From: Polynucleobacter corsicus
Lineage (GTDB): Bacteria > Pseudomonadota > Gammaproteobacteria > Burkholderiales > Burkholderiaceae
Assembly (NCBI RefSeq): GCF_018688255.1
Contig: NZ_CP061314.1
Location: forward strand, 310,001-374,000
Length of the DNA: 64,000 bases
Direction: 5' to 3'
The position numbers and the translations under genes were made by a program. This document shows positions 25,010 through 34,041 of this stretch, piece after piece (position 1 is the first letter of the stretch; each line of letters begins with the position of its first letter). Under the pieces are notes generated by a model. It worked only from the letters and a program-made list of their open reading frames with translations, was not told where the DNA came from and did not search any database.

Positions 25010-25327
25010 TTATTCTTTATTGATTTTCTGTTTTAGTAGCTTCAGATCGGCGCTAGAAAATAACTGGCTTCTTCCAATGATTGATGTAGGCTTCAATCTG
25101 CCGGACTGTACATATCTTCGTAAAGTGGGAAGCGAGATTTCTAAAAACTCTGCGGCCTCTTCCGCTGAAAATGTAGCATTTCTAAGATGTCCAAATACTT
25201 GCTCATGCGTATATTCAGTCTCTTGGAAGGCATTTATTGCAACTAAAGAGAAAAATTTAATGCGTTCTTTCGAGGGCATTTTTTGCACATGAGCAAAAAG
25301 ATCCTCTGCGTTCATGAATTGAGTCAT
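25010..25327 (-). CDS. HTH (excisionase/MerR-type) antitoxin
   Basis: A 105-residue protein with a helical N-terminus and an excisionase-type winged HTH at about residues 50-98 (FSAEEAAEFLEISLPTLRRYVQSG, then LFSSADL). It lies 40 bp after a RelE/ParE-type toxin on the same strand, giving a toxin-first order as in HigBA-like loci. It is expected to bind and neutralise the toxin and repress the operon through the palindrome at 25671-25686. Confidence 0.75.
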   Translation of the reverse strand: MTQFMNAEDLFAHVQKMPSKERIKFFSLVAINAFQETEYTHEQVFGHLRNATFSAEEAAEFLEISLPTLRRYVQSGRLKPTSIIGRSQLFSSADLKLLKQKINKE

Positions 25328-25367
25328 ATATAGACCTCACTTTCTGTATTGGAATGGCTTGAAGTTG

Positions 25368-25670
25368 TCATTTAAGTCGAATCGATTTTTTTAATTGAGT
25401 ATAAAAATTTTCATGAGGTCCTATTTGGCAAAATTTAATCCAAGTTATTTCTATTGCACCTGCCAAATGATCAAATTGGTATGCCATTAAATATTCTTGT
25501 GCGTTAAAGCGAAATTTATAAACAAATACACCCTGAAGGTCCCCTTGCTTTTGTTGGCCTATCTTAGGGTTATCGCAAACTTCAGCGACCCTGATTTCAA
25601 TTACTAACTGCAAAGGCTTGGAAGCCTTTTTTACAAACTGGGTAAAAGCTTTTTTAAAGGTAGTTCTCAT
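25368..25670 (-). CDS. RelE/ParE-family toxin
   Basis: A 100-residue basic protein with the RelE/ParE fold pattern: N-terminal helices (FKKAFTQFVKKASK), then KQGDLQGVFVYKFRFNAQEYLMAYQFD beta-strands (YKFRF and YLMAYQF as key motifs) and a C-terminal FYTQLKKSIR helix. RelE toxins cut mRNA on the ribosome; ParE toxins inhibit gyrase; the branch cannot be told here. Its ATG follows directly on a perfect inverted repeat and has no Shine-Dalgarno site. Confidence 0.78.
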   Translation of the reverse strand: MRTTFKKAFTQFVKKASKPLQLVIEIRVAEVCDNPKIGQQKQGDLQGVFVYKFRFNAQEYLMAYQFDHLAGAIEITWIKFCQIGPHENFYTQLKKSIRLK

Positions 25671-25686
25671 GATCTAATGTTAGATC
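25671..25686. promoter_or_regulatory. Perfect inverted repeat abutting the toxin start
   Basis: Arms GATCTAA (25671-25677) and TTAGATC (25680-25686) with a two-base spacer, immediately upstream of the toxin ATG (25670 on the minus strand). Binding here would cover the promoter or ribosome-binding region of the toxin-antitoxin operon. It is the natural operator candidate for the HTH antitoxin. Confidence 0.55.
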
Positions 25687-25790
25687 AATAATGATTCTAT
25701 ATCAAATCAACAAAAGTGACAAGAATTACTTGATTCGTTGGGATGGTGAATAATGAGTGCAGTACTCCAAATACATTTAAATACAGAGAC

Positions 25791-27422
25791 ATGACTCAAG
25801 CCTCTTCACAAAACACCTACGACTACATCATCATCGGCGCTGGCAGCGCAGGCTGCATGCTGGCTAAGCGCCTGACTGAGAATCCCGCTAAACGGGTTCT
25901 CTTGATTGAGGCTGGTAAGAATGACAACTACATCTGGATACATATACCAGTGGGTTACTTATATTGCATCGATAACCCAAGAGCGGATTGGCGTTTTAAG
26001 ACTGCTGCTGAAAAAGGTCTCAACGGACGCTCACTGCTATATCCACGCGGTCGGGTTTTAGGTGGCTGCTCATCTATCAACGGCATGATCTATATGCGTG
26101 GTCAAGAAGGTGATTACGCATCTTGGGTTAAAGCAACTGGTGATGACTCTTGGTCTTGGCAAAACGCATTGCGTCGTTACAAATCATTCGAGGATTATCA
26201 CGGCCCCGCCAATCAGTGGCATGGCAAAGGTGGTGAGTGGACGGTGTCTAAGCAGCGTTTGCGTTGGCCCATCATGGATGTTTTTAAAAAGGCTGCAGTA
26301 GAGGCAGGCATTCCAGCATCAGATGACTTTAACCAGGGCGATAACTTTGGGGTGGGTTACTTTGATGTGAGTCAGCGCAAAGGTTGGCGCCTAAATACTT
26401 CAAAAGCATTTTTGCGTGATGCTGCTAAGCGATCTAACCTCACTGTCCTTACTGAAGCGATGGTCAATAAATTGTTGATTGATCCAAGCTCTAAAAATTG
26501 CTATGGTGTTCAATATATTAAGGATGGCAAAACTATTGATGTGCATTGCACCGCCAATCAAGGTGAAGTGATTCTGAGTGCAGGCGCCATTGGTAGTGTG
26601 CAGGTTCTAGAGCGCTCGGGCGTTGGGTCAGCTGCGCATCTCAATAAGCTGGGCATCCCCGTCATTGCAGATTTACCAGGCGTAGGCGAGAACTTGCAAG
26701 ACCATTTGCAATTGCGCATGATCTACAAAGTCAATGGCATTAAGACTCTCAATACCAAAGCGAACTCCTTGCTTGGCAAGCTATTCATCGGCATGGAGTA
26801 CGTGCTCAAGCGCTCTGGCCCGATGTCAATGGCCCCCTCACAGTTAGGCGCATTTGCGTATAGCTCACCAGATCAGCCTTCTGCTAATTTGGAATATCAC
26901 GTTCAACCACTCTCACTTGAAAAGTTCGGCGAAGATTTGCATTCTTTTAATGCGATTACTGCCAGTGTTTGTAACGTGCGCCCAACATCTCGCGGTAGTG
27001 TGCACATCAGCTCGATTGACCCAGAGGTGCCGCCAGTCATTGCACCAAATTATTTATCTACATCCGAAGATCGCAAAGTTGCCGCCGACTCATTGCGCCT
27101 CACACGCAAGATTGTGGAAAGTCCAGCACTGAAGCCCTACACACCTGATGAGTACAAGCCGGGCAAACAATATCAAAGTGATGAAGAACTCATCAAAGCT
27201 GCTGGGGATATTGGTACGACAATTTTTCATCCAGTGGGCACCTGCAAGATGGGGCGCGATGATGATCCGATGGCAGTATTGGATTCGCAACTACGAGTTC
27301 GGGGTATTCAACATCTGAGAGTGGTGGATGCATCTGCAATGCCAACAATTACTTCAGGCAATACTGCAGCTCCGACCATGATGATTGCGCAACGCGCTGT
27401 TGAACTGCTTACTGGTGAGTAA
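25791..27422 (+). CDS. GMC-family FAD oxidoreductase (choline/alcohol dehydrogenase-like)
   Basis: A 543-residue flavoprotein from the ATG at 25791. It has the Rossmann GAGSAG at residues 16-21, the GMC signature RGRVLGGCSSINGMIYMRG near residue 85, the second signature GAIGSVQVLERSGVG, and the C-terminal FHPVGTCKMG and VVDASAMPTITSGNTAAPTMMIA with the catalytic His and Asn. The family oxidises alcohols including choline. No betaine aldehyde dehydrogenase is adjacent, so choline is only one possibility. An in-frame ATG at 25743 would add 16 residues that do not belong to the fold. It overlaps the next gene by a few bases. Confidence 0.88.
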   Translation: MTQASSQNTYDYIIIGAGSAGCMLAKRLTENPAKRVLLIEAGKNDNYIWIHIPVGYLYCIDNPRADWRFKTAAEKGLNGRSLLYPRGRVLGGCSSINGMIYMRGQEGDYASWVKATGDDSWSWQNALRRYKSFEDYHGPANQWHGKGGEWTVSKQRLRWPIMDVFKKAAVEAGIPASDDFNQGDNFGVGYFDVSQRKGWRLNTSKAFLRDAAKRSNLTVLTEAMVNKLLIDPSSKNCYGVQYIKDGKTIDVHCTANQGEVILSAGAIGSVQVLERSGVGSAAHLNKLGIPVIADLPGVGENLQDHLQLRMIYKVNGIKTLNTKANSLLGKLFIGMEYVLKRSGPMSMAPSQLGAFAYSSPDQPSANLEYHVQPLSLEKFGEDLHSFNAITASVCNVRPTSRGSVHISSIDPEVPPVIAPNYLSTSEDRKVAADSLRLTRKIVESPALKPYTPDEYKPGKQYQSDEELIKAAGDIGTTIFHPVGTCKMGRDDDPMAVLDSQLRVRGIQHLRVVDASAMPTITSGNTAAPTMMIAQRAVELLTGE

Positions 27423-28344
27423 TTCAAAAACATCAGGCAGTACACAGTTGCATCCTGGGCTTCCTGCAAGCCACTTGTTATTAGCGCTCGCCATCGTTGC
27501 CGTATGGGGCACAAACTTTGTAGTCATTAAGATTTCTCTCGATAGCTTTCCACCATTTTTCTTTGCAGCGCTGCGATACATTTTTGCTTTATTGCCAGTA
27601 GTATTTTTTATGCCTAAACCCAAGGTCTCTTGGATTAACCTGTGTATTTATGGTTTAGCAACTGGGGTAGGGCAGTTCGGCGTGATGTACTTTGCGATTG
27701 ATGGGCGTATCTCTCCTGGGCTTGCATCATTAGTTATTCAGACGCAGGTATTTTTTACGATTGGCTTTGCGATGTTCTTCGCTAAAGAGGGTCTTAGGCT
27801 GTATCAGGCAGTGGCTGTAGCGGTGGCGATGACGGGTTTGGTCATTATTGCCTTGCACACCGATGCCGCGACAACTTTCCTAGGTCTTGCATTAGTAGTC
27901 TTTGCCGGATTCTCCTGGGGGGTTGCCAATACAGTGAGTCGCAGGGCTGGTGCCATCAATATGTTGTCTTATGTGGTTTGGGCGAGCGCTTTCTCAATCC
28001 CTCCCTTGCTTATCCTTTCCCTCATTTTTGAGGGTGGTTTCACCCATTTATGGGAAATTACCTTATTAGCGCCCATAGGGGCTTGGATTGGAGTGCTCTG
28101 GCAGGCATGGGCTAATACTCTCTTTGGCTATGCTGCTTGGGGCTGGTTGCTCTCAAAGCACCCGGCAGCTGTGGTGGCTCCCGCCCCCCTATTAGTACCT
28201 ATCTTTGGAATGGGGGCATCAGCCTTTTTCTTGGGCGAGGCCCTGCCAGGCTGGAAAATCATGGCTGCGGGCCTCGTAATTGCTGGTTTAGTGGTAAATC
28301 TTTTCTGGCCTGCATTACGGGAGCGAAGTCGTCATTTTTTTTAA
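27415..28344 (+). CDS. EamA/DMT-superfamily exporter
   Basis: About 309 residues and ten membrane segments in two EamA repeats (LLLALAIVAVWGTNFVVIKISL starts the first; FAGFSWGVANTVSRRAG the second). It resembles the O-acetylserine/cysteine or amino-acid exporters of the family. I place the start at GTG 27415, which overlaps the GMC stop codon by eight bases and removes an N-terminal stretch encoded inside the upstream gene. Substrate not evident. Confidence 0.85.
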   Translation: MSNSKTSGSTQLHPGLPASHLLLALAIVAVWGTNFVVIKISLDSFPPFFFAALRYIFALLPVVFFMPKPKVSWINLCIYGLATGVGQFGVMYFAIDGRISPGLASLVIQTQVFFTIGFAMFFAKEGLRLYQAVAVAVAMTGLVIIALHTDAATTFLGLALVVFAGFSWGVANTVSRRAGAINMLSYVVWASAFSIPPLLILSLIFEGGFTHLWEITLLAPIGAWIGVLWQAWANTLFGYAAWGWLLSKHPAAVVAPAPLLVPIFGMGASAFFLGEALPGWKIMAAGLVIAGLVVNLFWPALRERSRHFF

Positions 28345-28489
28345 AACGACTTTTACCACTAGAGGCTAATGTAAAACCCTAATACAAAACCCTTTTTTTG
28401 CCTCTACATTGACTGTAAGATAGATATTCGTCTTAAGTTGTGTCCAAAATAGAACTTATTTAATTAGCACTTTTAGTCATGGAGACTTT

Positions 28490-29674
28490 ATGAACATTCG
28501 TCGTCACATTTTTGCGGTAGCTGCTGCTGCAATGTTTACAACCGGCGCTTACGCTGCCGATATTAAGCTTGGTGTTTCAGGTCCATTTACTGGCGGCTCA
28601 GCTTCCATGGGCGTGAGTATGCGTGATGGCGTGCGTTTAGCTGCCAAAGAAATTAACGCAGCAGGTGGCGTCAATGGCAATAAGCTCGTATTAGTAGAGC
28701 GCGATGATGAGGCTAAGAATGAGCGTGGCGTGCAAATTGCACAAGAATTAATTAACAATGAAAAAGTGGTTGCTACTTTAGGTTTCATTAATACTGGCGT
28801 TGCTTTGGCTTCACAGCGCTTTTATCAAGACGCTAAGATTCCAGTAATGAATAACGTGGCGACTGGAACTTTAATTACGAAGCAATTTCCTAATGCTCCA
28901 GAAAATTATGTTTTCCGCAATGCTGCACCTGATGTGATTCAAGCCCCAATGATCGCTAAAGAGGCGGTTGAGAAGCGTGGCCTGAAGAAAGTTGCGATTT
29001 TGGCTGACTCTACAAACTACGGTCAATTGGGTCGTGAGGATTTAGAGAAAGCGTTGAAAGGCTATGGCGTAACTCCTGTAGCTACTGAGAAGTTCAACAT
29101 CGGCGACGTCGATATGACCTCACAATTGCTCAAGGCAAAAAATGCTGGTGCTGATGTGATTTTGACTTACGCAATTGGACCTGAGTTGGCGCAGATTGCT
29201 AACGGTATGGCGAAATTGGGTTGGAAAAAGCCAATTATTGGCTCTTGGACGCTCTCCATGGCCAGCTTCATTGATACAGCCGGTAAGAACGGTAACGGCG
29301 CAACCATGCCAGAGACTTTTATTCAGCAGCCTGCTACGACTCCAAAGCGTAAAGTATTCGTTGATACTTACCTAAAGGAGTTCAAGCCAAAAAATGGCAT
29401 TATTGCTTCTCCTGTGTCGGCAGCTCAAGGTTACGACTCCGTATACCTCTTGGCTGCAGCCATTAAACAGGCCAATAGCACTGAGGGACCAAAGATTTTG
29501 GCAGCATTGCAAGATCTGAAAACTCCGGTTGATGGTGTTGTAATGACTTACAACAAGCCATTCTCAGCAGCAGACCATGAGGCAATTAGGGCAAAGGATG
29601 TAGTAATGGGTGTGGTAGAAAACGGCAAGGTTGAGTTCTTGAATGCGGAAGACGCAATTGTCAAGAAGAAGTAA
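28490..29674 (+). CDS. livJ: LivJ-type periplasmic binding protein
   Basis: A 394-residue exported binding protein: signal peptide MNIRRHIFAVAAAAMFTTGAYA, then the type I periplasmic fold (IKLGVSGPFTGGSA, DGVRLAAKEINAAGGVNG, VATLGFINTGVALA). It is the receptor of the ABC transporter encoded directly downstream. The family binds branched-chain amino acids but also amides, urea and aromatic acids, so the ligand is open. It has a GGAGAC site before the ATG and its own downstream stem-loop that probably lowers expression of the membrane genes. Confidence 0.9.
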   Translation: MNIRRHIFAVAAAAMFTTGAYAADIKLGVSGPFTGGSASMGVSMRDGVRLAAKEINAAGGVNGNKLVLVERDDEAKNERGVQIAQELINNEKVVATLGFINTGVALASQRFYQDAKIPVMNNVATGTLITKQFPNAPENYVFRNAAPDVIQAPMIAKEAVEKRGLKKVAILADSTNYGQLGREDLEKALKGYGVTPVATEKFNIGDVDMTSQLLKAKNAGADVILTYAIGPELAQIANGMAKLGWKKPIIGSWTLSMASFIDTAGKNGNGATMPETFIQQPATTPKRKVFVDTYLKEFKPKNGIIASPVSAAQGYDSVYLLAAAIKQANSTEGPKILAALQDLKTPVDGVVMTYNKPFSAADHEAIRAKDVVMGVVENGKVEFLNAEDAIVKKK

Positions 29675-29734
29675 TTCAGACCCAAAAAAGCACGTAATAG
29701 CCTTACTTATTTTGCACTGCAACATCTGTTAGAT

Positions 29735-29763
29735 CAAAACGCCGCCTGCTGGGCGGCGTTTTG
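29735..29763 (+). terminator. Stem-loop between livJ and livH
   Basis: Twelve-base perfect arms CAAAACGCCGCC (29735-29746) and GGCGGCGTTTTG (29752-29763) with a five-base loop. The T run is short (TTTT), so termination may be partial. Its place between binding protein and permease fits the usual excess of binding protein over membrane parts. Confidence 0.75.
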
Positions 29764-29822
29764 CTTACAATGTCAGATTCATCAATAAAACAGTTTCAGG
29801 TATTTTTTTTGGGCCAATAAAA

Positions 29823-30701
29823 ATGGACATGCTTGCACAAATCCTCTCAAGTGGTATCGCGGTGGGGATGATCTACGCGGTGATCGCTTTCGGTTTCCAG
29901 CTGACTTTTGCCACCTCAGGCACATTAAATTTCGGTCAAGGCGAGGCCTTAATGTTGGGCGCTTTAGTTGGCCTTACCTGCGTTGACATGCTAGGTATGA
30001 ACTACTGGCTCATGATTCCAATCGTCTGTCTTTTCGGGATGGTGCAAGGTGGTTTCGTTGAGCTGATTGGTGTGCGCCCTGCGATTAAGATTAAGTCTGA
30101 GTTCGGGTGGATTATGTCCACTATCGCGCTGGGCATTATTTTCAAAAACGTCGCTGAAAACATTTGGGGTCGTGATGCCTTGCCATTTCCATCCCCGCTG
30201 CCAATGGAGCCAATGGAATTCCTTGGGGCTAACATTTTGCCAATGGAAATCTTGGTGGTAGTTGGTGCCTTAGTCATGATGTTGTTGGTGGAGTTCTTTA
30301 ACCGTAAAACAATTTACGGTAAAGCGGTAGTCGCAACGGCAAACGATCGCGATGCTGCCGGCTTAATGGGTATTAACACCAGCCTGGTAATTACCTTCTC
30401 ATATGCGCTGTCATCCTTAACCGCTGCCTTTGCAGGTGTTCTGATTGCGCCATTGACATTAACGGGCGCTGCTATGGGTGGCGCTTTGGGTTTAAAAGCA
30501 TTTGCAGTAGCCATTATTGGCGGCCTCTCAAGCGGTATGGGAATCATTGTGGGTGGTTTGATTCTGGGAATTGTTGAGACTGCTACAGGCTTTTATATTT
30601 CTACTGGCTATAAAGATGTGCCAGGTTTGATCTTGCTCTTATTGGTGCTTGCATACAAACCATCAGGCCTCTTTGGTAAATCTGCAATTAAGAAAGTTTA
30701 A
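29823..30701 (+). CDS. livH: LivH-type ABC permease
   Basis: A 292-residue inner-membrane permease with eight to nine hydrophobic segments. Family features are the start ILSSGIAVGMIYAVIAFGFQLTFATSGTLNFGQGE and the GLKAFAVAIIGGLSSGMGIIVGGLILGIVE segment near the C-terminus that contacts the ATPases. It overlaps the LivM-LivG gene by one base (TAATG). No good ribosome-binding site precedes its ATG. Confidence 0.92.
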   Translation: MDMLAQILSSGIAVGMIYAVIAFGFQLTFATSGTLNFGQGEALMLGALVGLTCVDMLGMNYWLMIPIVCLFGMVQGGFVELIGVRPAIKIKSEFGWIMSTIALGIIFKNVAENIWGRDALPFPSPLPMEPMEFLGANILPMEILVVVGALVMMLLVEFFNRKTIYGKAVVATANDRDAAGLMGINTSLVITFSYALSSLTAAFAGVLIAPLTLTGAAMGGALGLKAFAVAIIGGLSSGMGIIVGGLILGIVETATGFYISTGYKDVPGLILLLLVLAYKPSGLFGKSAIKKV

Positions 30702-32632
30702 TGATGAAATTGAAGTCTCTATTACCTCTATTAATTGCGATCCTAGGGTTATTTTGTTTACCCCTATTTATTCACAACCCTTATTACATTCACTTAGCAG
30801 AAACTATTCTGATCTATACCATCCTGTTGTTTGGTTTGGATATCGTGGTGGGTTATGTGGGTCAGGTTTCCTTAGGGCACGCAGCTCTATTCGGAATCGG
30901 CTCCTACACCGCTGGTGTGCTGTTCTTCCATTTTGGTATGCCAATTTGGGTCACCTTGCCAGCTTCAGTAGTAGTTACGGCTGCTTTTGGCGGTGTCTTG
31001 GCGCTTCCAGCGCTCAAAGTGATCGGCCCTTATTTGGCGATGGTGACTTTAGCCTTTGGAACAATCGCGCAAATCTTAATTAACGAGATGACTTGGTTGA
31101 CCGAGGGCCCACTGGGTATCAAGATTCCAAAGCCAGAGCTCTTAGGCGTTCCAATGACGAAGGCTGAGTTCTTCTGGTTGGTCTCGATTGTCCTAATACT
31201 TTCTTTGATTGTGGTTGATCGCTTTGTGAAATCACAAATGGGGCGTGCTTTTGAGGCCTTACGTGATAGTCCAATTGCTTGCGACTGTATGGGTGTGTCT
31301 GTATATCGCTTTAAGGTGATTGCATTTGTAATCAGCGCCGGCTTTGCTGGCTTAGCTGGCTGCTTGTACGCCTATTCTGAGCAATACATATCACCCAATA
31401 CCTACAACAACGAACTTGCTGTTCTATTCCTGCTTGGCATCATTATGGGTGGACGTAAGTCACGCCTTGGGGCAGTGATTGGTGCCGCCATTATTGTGTT
31501 GTTGCCAAAACTTTTGGATGACATTAACTTGTTCCGGATTGTTGCCTCTGTCATTGCAATCGTGGTCGTAGCTGGTGCTGCCATGGCTTTGTCGAAGCGG
31601 GTAACTACATTACGCCGAGTTGCCGTTCCAATCGCAGGAGTGGTGGGTTTAGCGGCGTTCTCATTCTGGCTCAATAGCATTTCAGATTGGCGTTTGAGTA
31701 TCTTCGGCTTTATGATTTTGTTGGTGGTGTACTACCTCCAAAACGGTATTGTTGGATTTGCAAAGAGCTTCTACCAATCAATTGCTGGCAAGACTAAAAC
31801 TACTCGTGGAGATCAAGCTGAAGTAATTGATGATTCTATTAGCTTCATCAGCAAGGTCAGCAATCAAGATACTGGCGCTGAGCTTTTGAAAGTGGACTCC
31901 ATATTGATGCAGTTCGGTGGTTTGAAAGCATTAAACAATGTTGATCTAAGTATCAAGCGCGGCACTATTCATGGTTTGATTGGCCCTAATGGCTCAGGTA
32001 AGAGCACGATGATGAACGTATTGACAGGTATTTATGTGCCTACGGCCGGAAACGTTCTCTATGCTGGTCAAAGCGTGGTTGGTCGTACATCTTCAGACAT
32101 TGCACTTTCTGGTATTGCTCGCACCTTCCAAAACGTTCAGCTCTTCGGTGAAATGACTGCCATCCAAAATATTTTGGTTGGCCTGCACCACACCTTTAAG
32201 TCCAATATGGTGGAGATTGCATTACATCTACCGCGTTACAAGAAAGAAGAAGCCGAAGCACATGCTCGTGCAATGGCGCTTTTGAAGTTTGTTGGCTTAG
32301 ATGACTTAGCAAATGAAGAGGCGCGTAACCTGCCATACGGTAAGCAACGTCTGTTAGAGATTGCCCGCGCCTTAGCTTTGGATCCAGAGTTGCTCTTGTT
32401 GGATGAGCCAGCTGCTGGTTTGACAGCCCCAGATATTAAAGAACTCTTGCGCATTATTCGTAAGATCCGCGATAGCGGTATTACCTTCATCCTGATTGAG
32501 CATCATATGGATGTGGTGATGTCAGTATGCGATACCGTTTCTGTATTGGACTTCGGTCAGAAGATTGCAGAAGGTAAACCAGCTGAAGTTCAGGCAGACG
32601 AGAAGGTGATTCATGCCTACTTGGGCGCTTAA
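30701..32632 (+). CDS. LivM-LivG fusion: ABC permease joined to ATPase
   Basis: A 643-residue two-domain protein. Residues 1 to about 350 are a LivM permease (YTILLFGLDIVVGYVGQVSLGHAALFGIGSYTAGVL, later AVLFLLGIIMGGRKSRLGAVIGA). After a linker near 360-395 comes a complete LivG ATPase: Walker A GPNGSGKST at about 427-435, Q-loop region ARTFQNVQLF, signature LPYGKQRLLEIARAL near 545, Walker B LLLLDEPAAGLT near 563, and switch His in LIEHHMD. LivM and LivG are separate proteins in E. coli; the join keeps frame with no internal stop, so it is a real fusion. It sits between livH and livF and completes the transporter. Confidence 0.92.
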   Translation: MMKLKSLLPLLIAILGLFCLPLFIHNPYYIHLAETILIYTILLFGLDIVVGYVGQVSLGHAALFGIGSYTAGVLFFHFGMPIWVTLPASVVVTAAFGGVLALPALKVIGPYLAMVTLAFGTIAQILINEMTWLTEGPLGIKIPKPELLGVPMTKAEFFWLVSIVLILSLIVVDRFVKSQMGRAFEALRDSPIACDCMGVSVYRFKVIAFVISAGFAGLAGCLYAYSEQYISPNTYNNELAVLFLLGIIMGGRKSRLGAVIGAAIIVLLPKLLDDINLFRIVASVIAIVVVAGAAMALSKRVTTLRRVAVPIAGVVGLAAFSFWLNSISDWRLSIFGFMILLVVYYLQNGIVGFAKSFYQSIAGKTKTTRGDQAEVIDDSISFISKVSNQDTGAELLKVDSILMQFGGLKALNNVDLSIKRGTIHGLIGPNGSGKSTMMNVLTGIYVPTAGNVLYAGQSVVGRTSSDIALSGIARTFQNVQLFGEMTAIQNILVGLHHTFKSNMVEIALHLPRYKKEEAEAHARAMALLKFVGLDDLANEEARNLPYGKQRLLEIARALALDPELLLLDEPAAGLTAPDIKELLRIIRKIRDSGITFILIEHHMDVVMSVCDTVSVLDFGQKIAEGKPAEVQADEKVIHAYLGA

Positions 32633-32663
32633 TCACTAGAACCATATTGAATCGGTAAATACC

Positions 32664-33392
32664 ATGTTATCTATTAAGAATCTTGAAGCAGGCTACGGCA
32701 AAGTAAAAGTTCTGCACGGCATCAATATTGATGTTCCTAAAGGGCAAGTCATTACTTTGATCGGGTCAAACGGCGCTGGTAAAACAACTACTATGCGTGC
32801 CATTACCGGCATGATTAAACCTTCGGCTGGTGAAGTCACCTTGGGCGGCGAAAAAATTGATGGTTACGACTCTCATAAAATCGCACGTCTTGGTTTGGCG
32901 CATAGCCCAGAAGGTCGTCGTGTATTTACGACCATGTCTGTGAATGACAATCTCCTGTTGGGTGCATTTCCGCGCTTTACGGGTAGCCGCCCAAAAGGCG
33001 ACATTAAGAACGATCTCGAGCGATCTCTCGAAATGTTCCCGCGCTTAAAAGAGCGTCGCAATCAATTGGCCGGAACATTGTCAGGTGGTGAGCAACAGAT
33101 GTTGGCAATGGCTCGTGCTGTGATGCTCAATCCAGAGATTATTCTCTTGGATGAGCCTTCAATGGGCTTGGCACCGATTTTGGTTGAGGAAGTTTTCAGA
33201 ATTATCTCTAATCTGAAATCACAAGGTGTGACGATGTTACTGGTCGAGCAGTTCGCAGCAGCGGCTTTGAAGGTTGCAGACTACGGTTATGTACTTGAGA
33301 ACGGTAAGATTGCAACGCATGGCCCAGCGGATAAGTTAATGCATGATCCTGCTGTGAAAGCAGCTTACTTAGGTGGTGCTGGCGGCCACTAA
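32664..33392 (+). CDS. livF: LivF-type ABC ATPase
   Basis: A 242-residue ATPase: Walker A GSNGAGKTT near residues 34-42, LivF-type SPEGRRVFTTMSVNDNLLLGAF, signature LSGGEQQMLAMARA near 139, Walker B IILLDEPSMGLAP near 157 and LLVEQ with the switch region. With the LivG half of the preceding protein it forms the ATPase pair. It follows after 31 bp and closes the operon at a terminator. Confidence 0.92.
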   Translation: MLSIKNLEAGYGKVKVLHGINIDVPKGQVITLIGSNGAGKTTTMRAITGMIKPSAGEVTLGGEKIDGYDSHKIARLGLAHSPEGRRVFTTMSVNDNLLLGAFPRFTGSRPKGDIKNDLERSLEMFPRLKERRNQLAGTLSGGEQQMLAMARAVMLNPEIILLDEPSMGLAPILVEEVFRIISNLKSQGVTMLLVEQFAAAALKVADYGYVLENGKIATHGPADKLMHDPAVKAAYLGGAGGH

Positions 33393-33415
33393 GATCGAGC
33401 AGCACCGTGTTGTTC

Positions 33416-33439
33416 AAAAGCCCTCGAAAGAGGGCTTTT
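33416..33439 (+). terminator. Rho-independent terminator after livF
   Basis: Perfect arms AAAAGCCCTC (33416-33425) and GAGGGCTTTT (33430-33439) with a GAAA loop and a T run. It ends the transporter operon and, read the other way, the convergent 33472-34041 gene. Confidence 0.88.
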
Positions 33440-33471
33440 TCTATTGAAGGGCAATCTTGTTACTTTCCCAT

Positions 33472-34041
33472 CTAGTTTTGAAGTAGTTTGATTGCTTCAC
33501 GTATGAGTAAAGCTCGGTAGCCCATATAGACTGCCACACCTACAAAGCCCAGTAAAAATATCTTGGGCACTAAGGCGCCTTCAGCTACTAATTCTGAGTT
33601 GAGAAGTACAACAGCAACTCCCAAGAAGAATAGGGCGCCCAAGCCTAGGGCAATCCAATTTTCATGCTTGCTGACCTGCTGTGTTTTGTTGGTGTAAGCG
33701 AGCACTTGAAAGCCATTGTCCTTGGAGTAGCCCGAGACTGTCACGACATCGCCATTGCTCACTATCATTGGTGTCGAAAATTTTGCTTCAACGGCATGAT
33801 GATCTAAATTAAATGTCGAGATAAAGAAGCGTTGGTAATACACGGATGAGTGATCGTGAGTTGGTTTCTCTGGGTTCACGTACTCTAAGAGTTCGTTGTT
33901 GAGATTGCTCACCGTACCGGAGATGCTGCTAACCGAGCTAGTTAAAAAAGAATTGGTTTTAAAAGACATTAGCAGAACCCCCAATAGTACGAGAGAAAAA
34001 ATCAGAAGAAAAGAGAGAAGGCGAAGTTGGCTACGTTTCAC
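33472..34041 (-). CDS. Membrane protein of unknown function downstream of the TauE exporter
   Basis: A 189-residue protein with an N-terminal hydrophobic segment (LLSFLLIFSLVLLGVLLMSF), a soluble, probably periplasmic middle with several strands (SNGDVVTVSGYSKDNGFQVLAYTN), and two further C-terminal membrane segments. No family recognised. It overlaps the TauE/SafE gene by four bases, so the two are translated together and may work together. The middle part could be an OB-like fold, but this is a guess. Confidence 0.6.
   Translation of the reverse strand: MKRSQLRLLSFLLIFSLVLLGVLLMSFKTNSFLTSSVSSISGTVSNLNNELLEYVNPEKPTHDHSSVYYQRFFISTFNLDHHAVEAKFSTPMIVSNGDVVTVSGYSKDNGFQVLAYTNKTQQVSKHENWIALGLGALFFLGVAVVLLNSELVAEGALVPKIFLLGFVGVAVYMGYRALLIREAIKLLQN

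Noticed and set aside
28345..28489. TAGAGGC/GCCTCTA arms and AAAACCCT direct repeats upstream of livJ
   Set aside because: Short, widely spaced and in a normal promoter region; no basis for a regulatory call.
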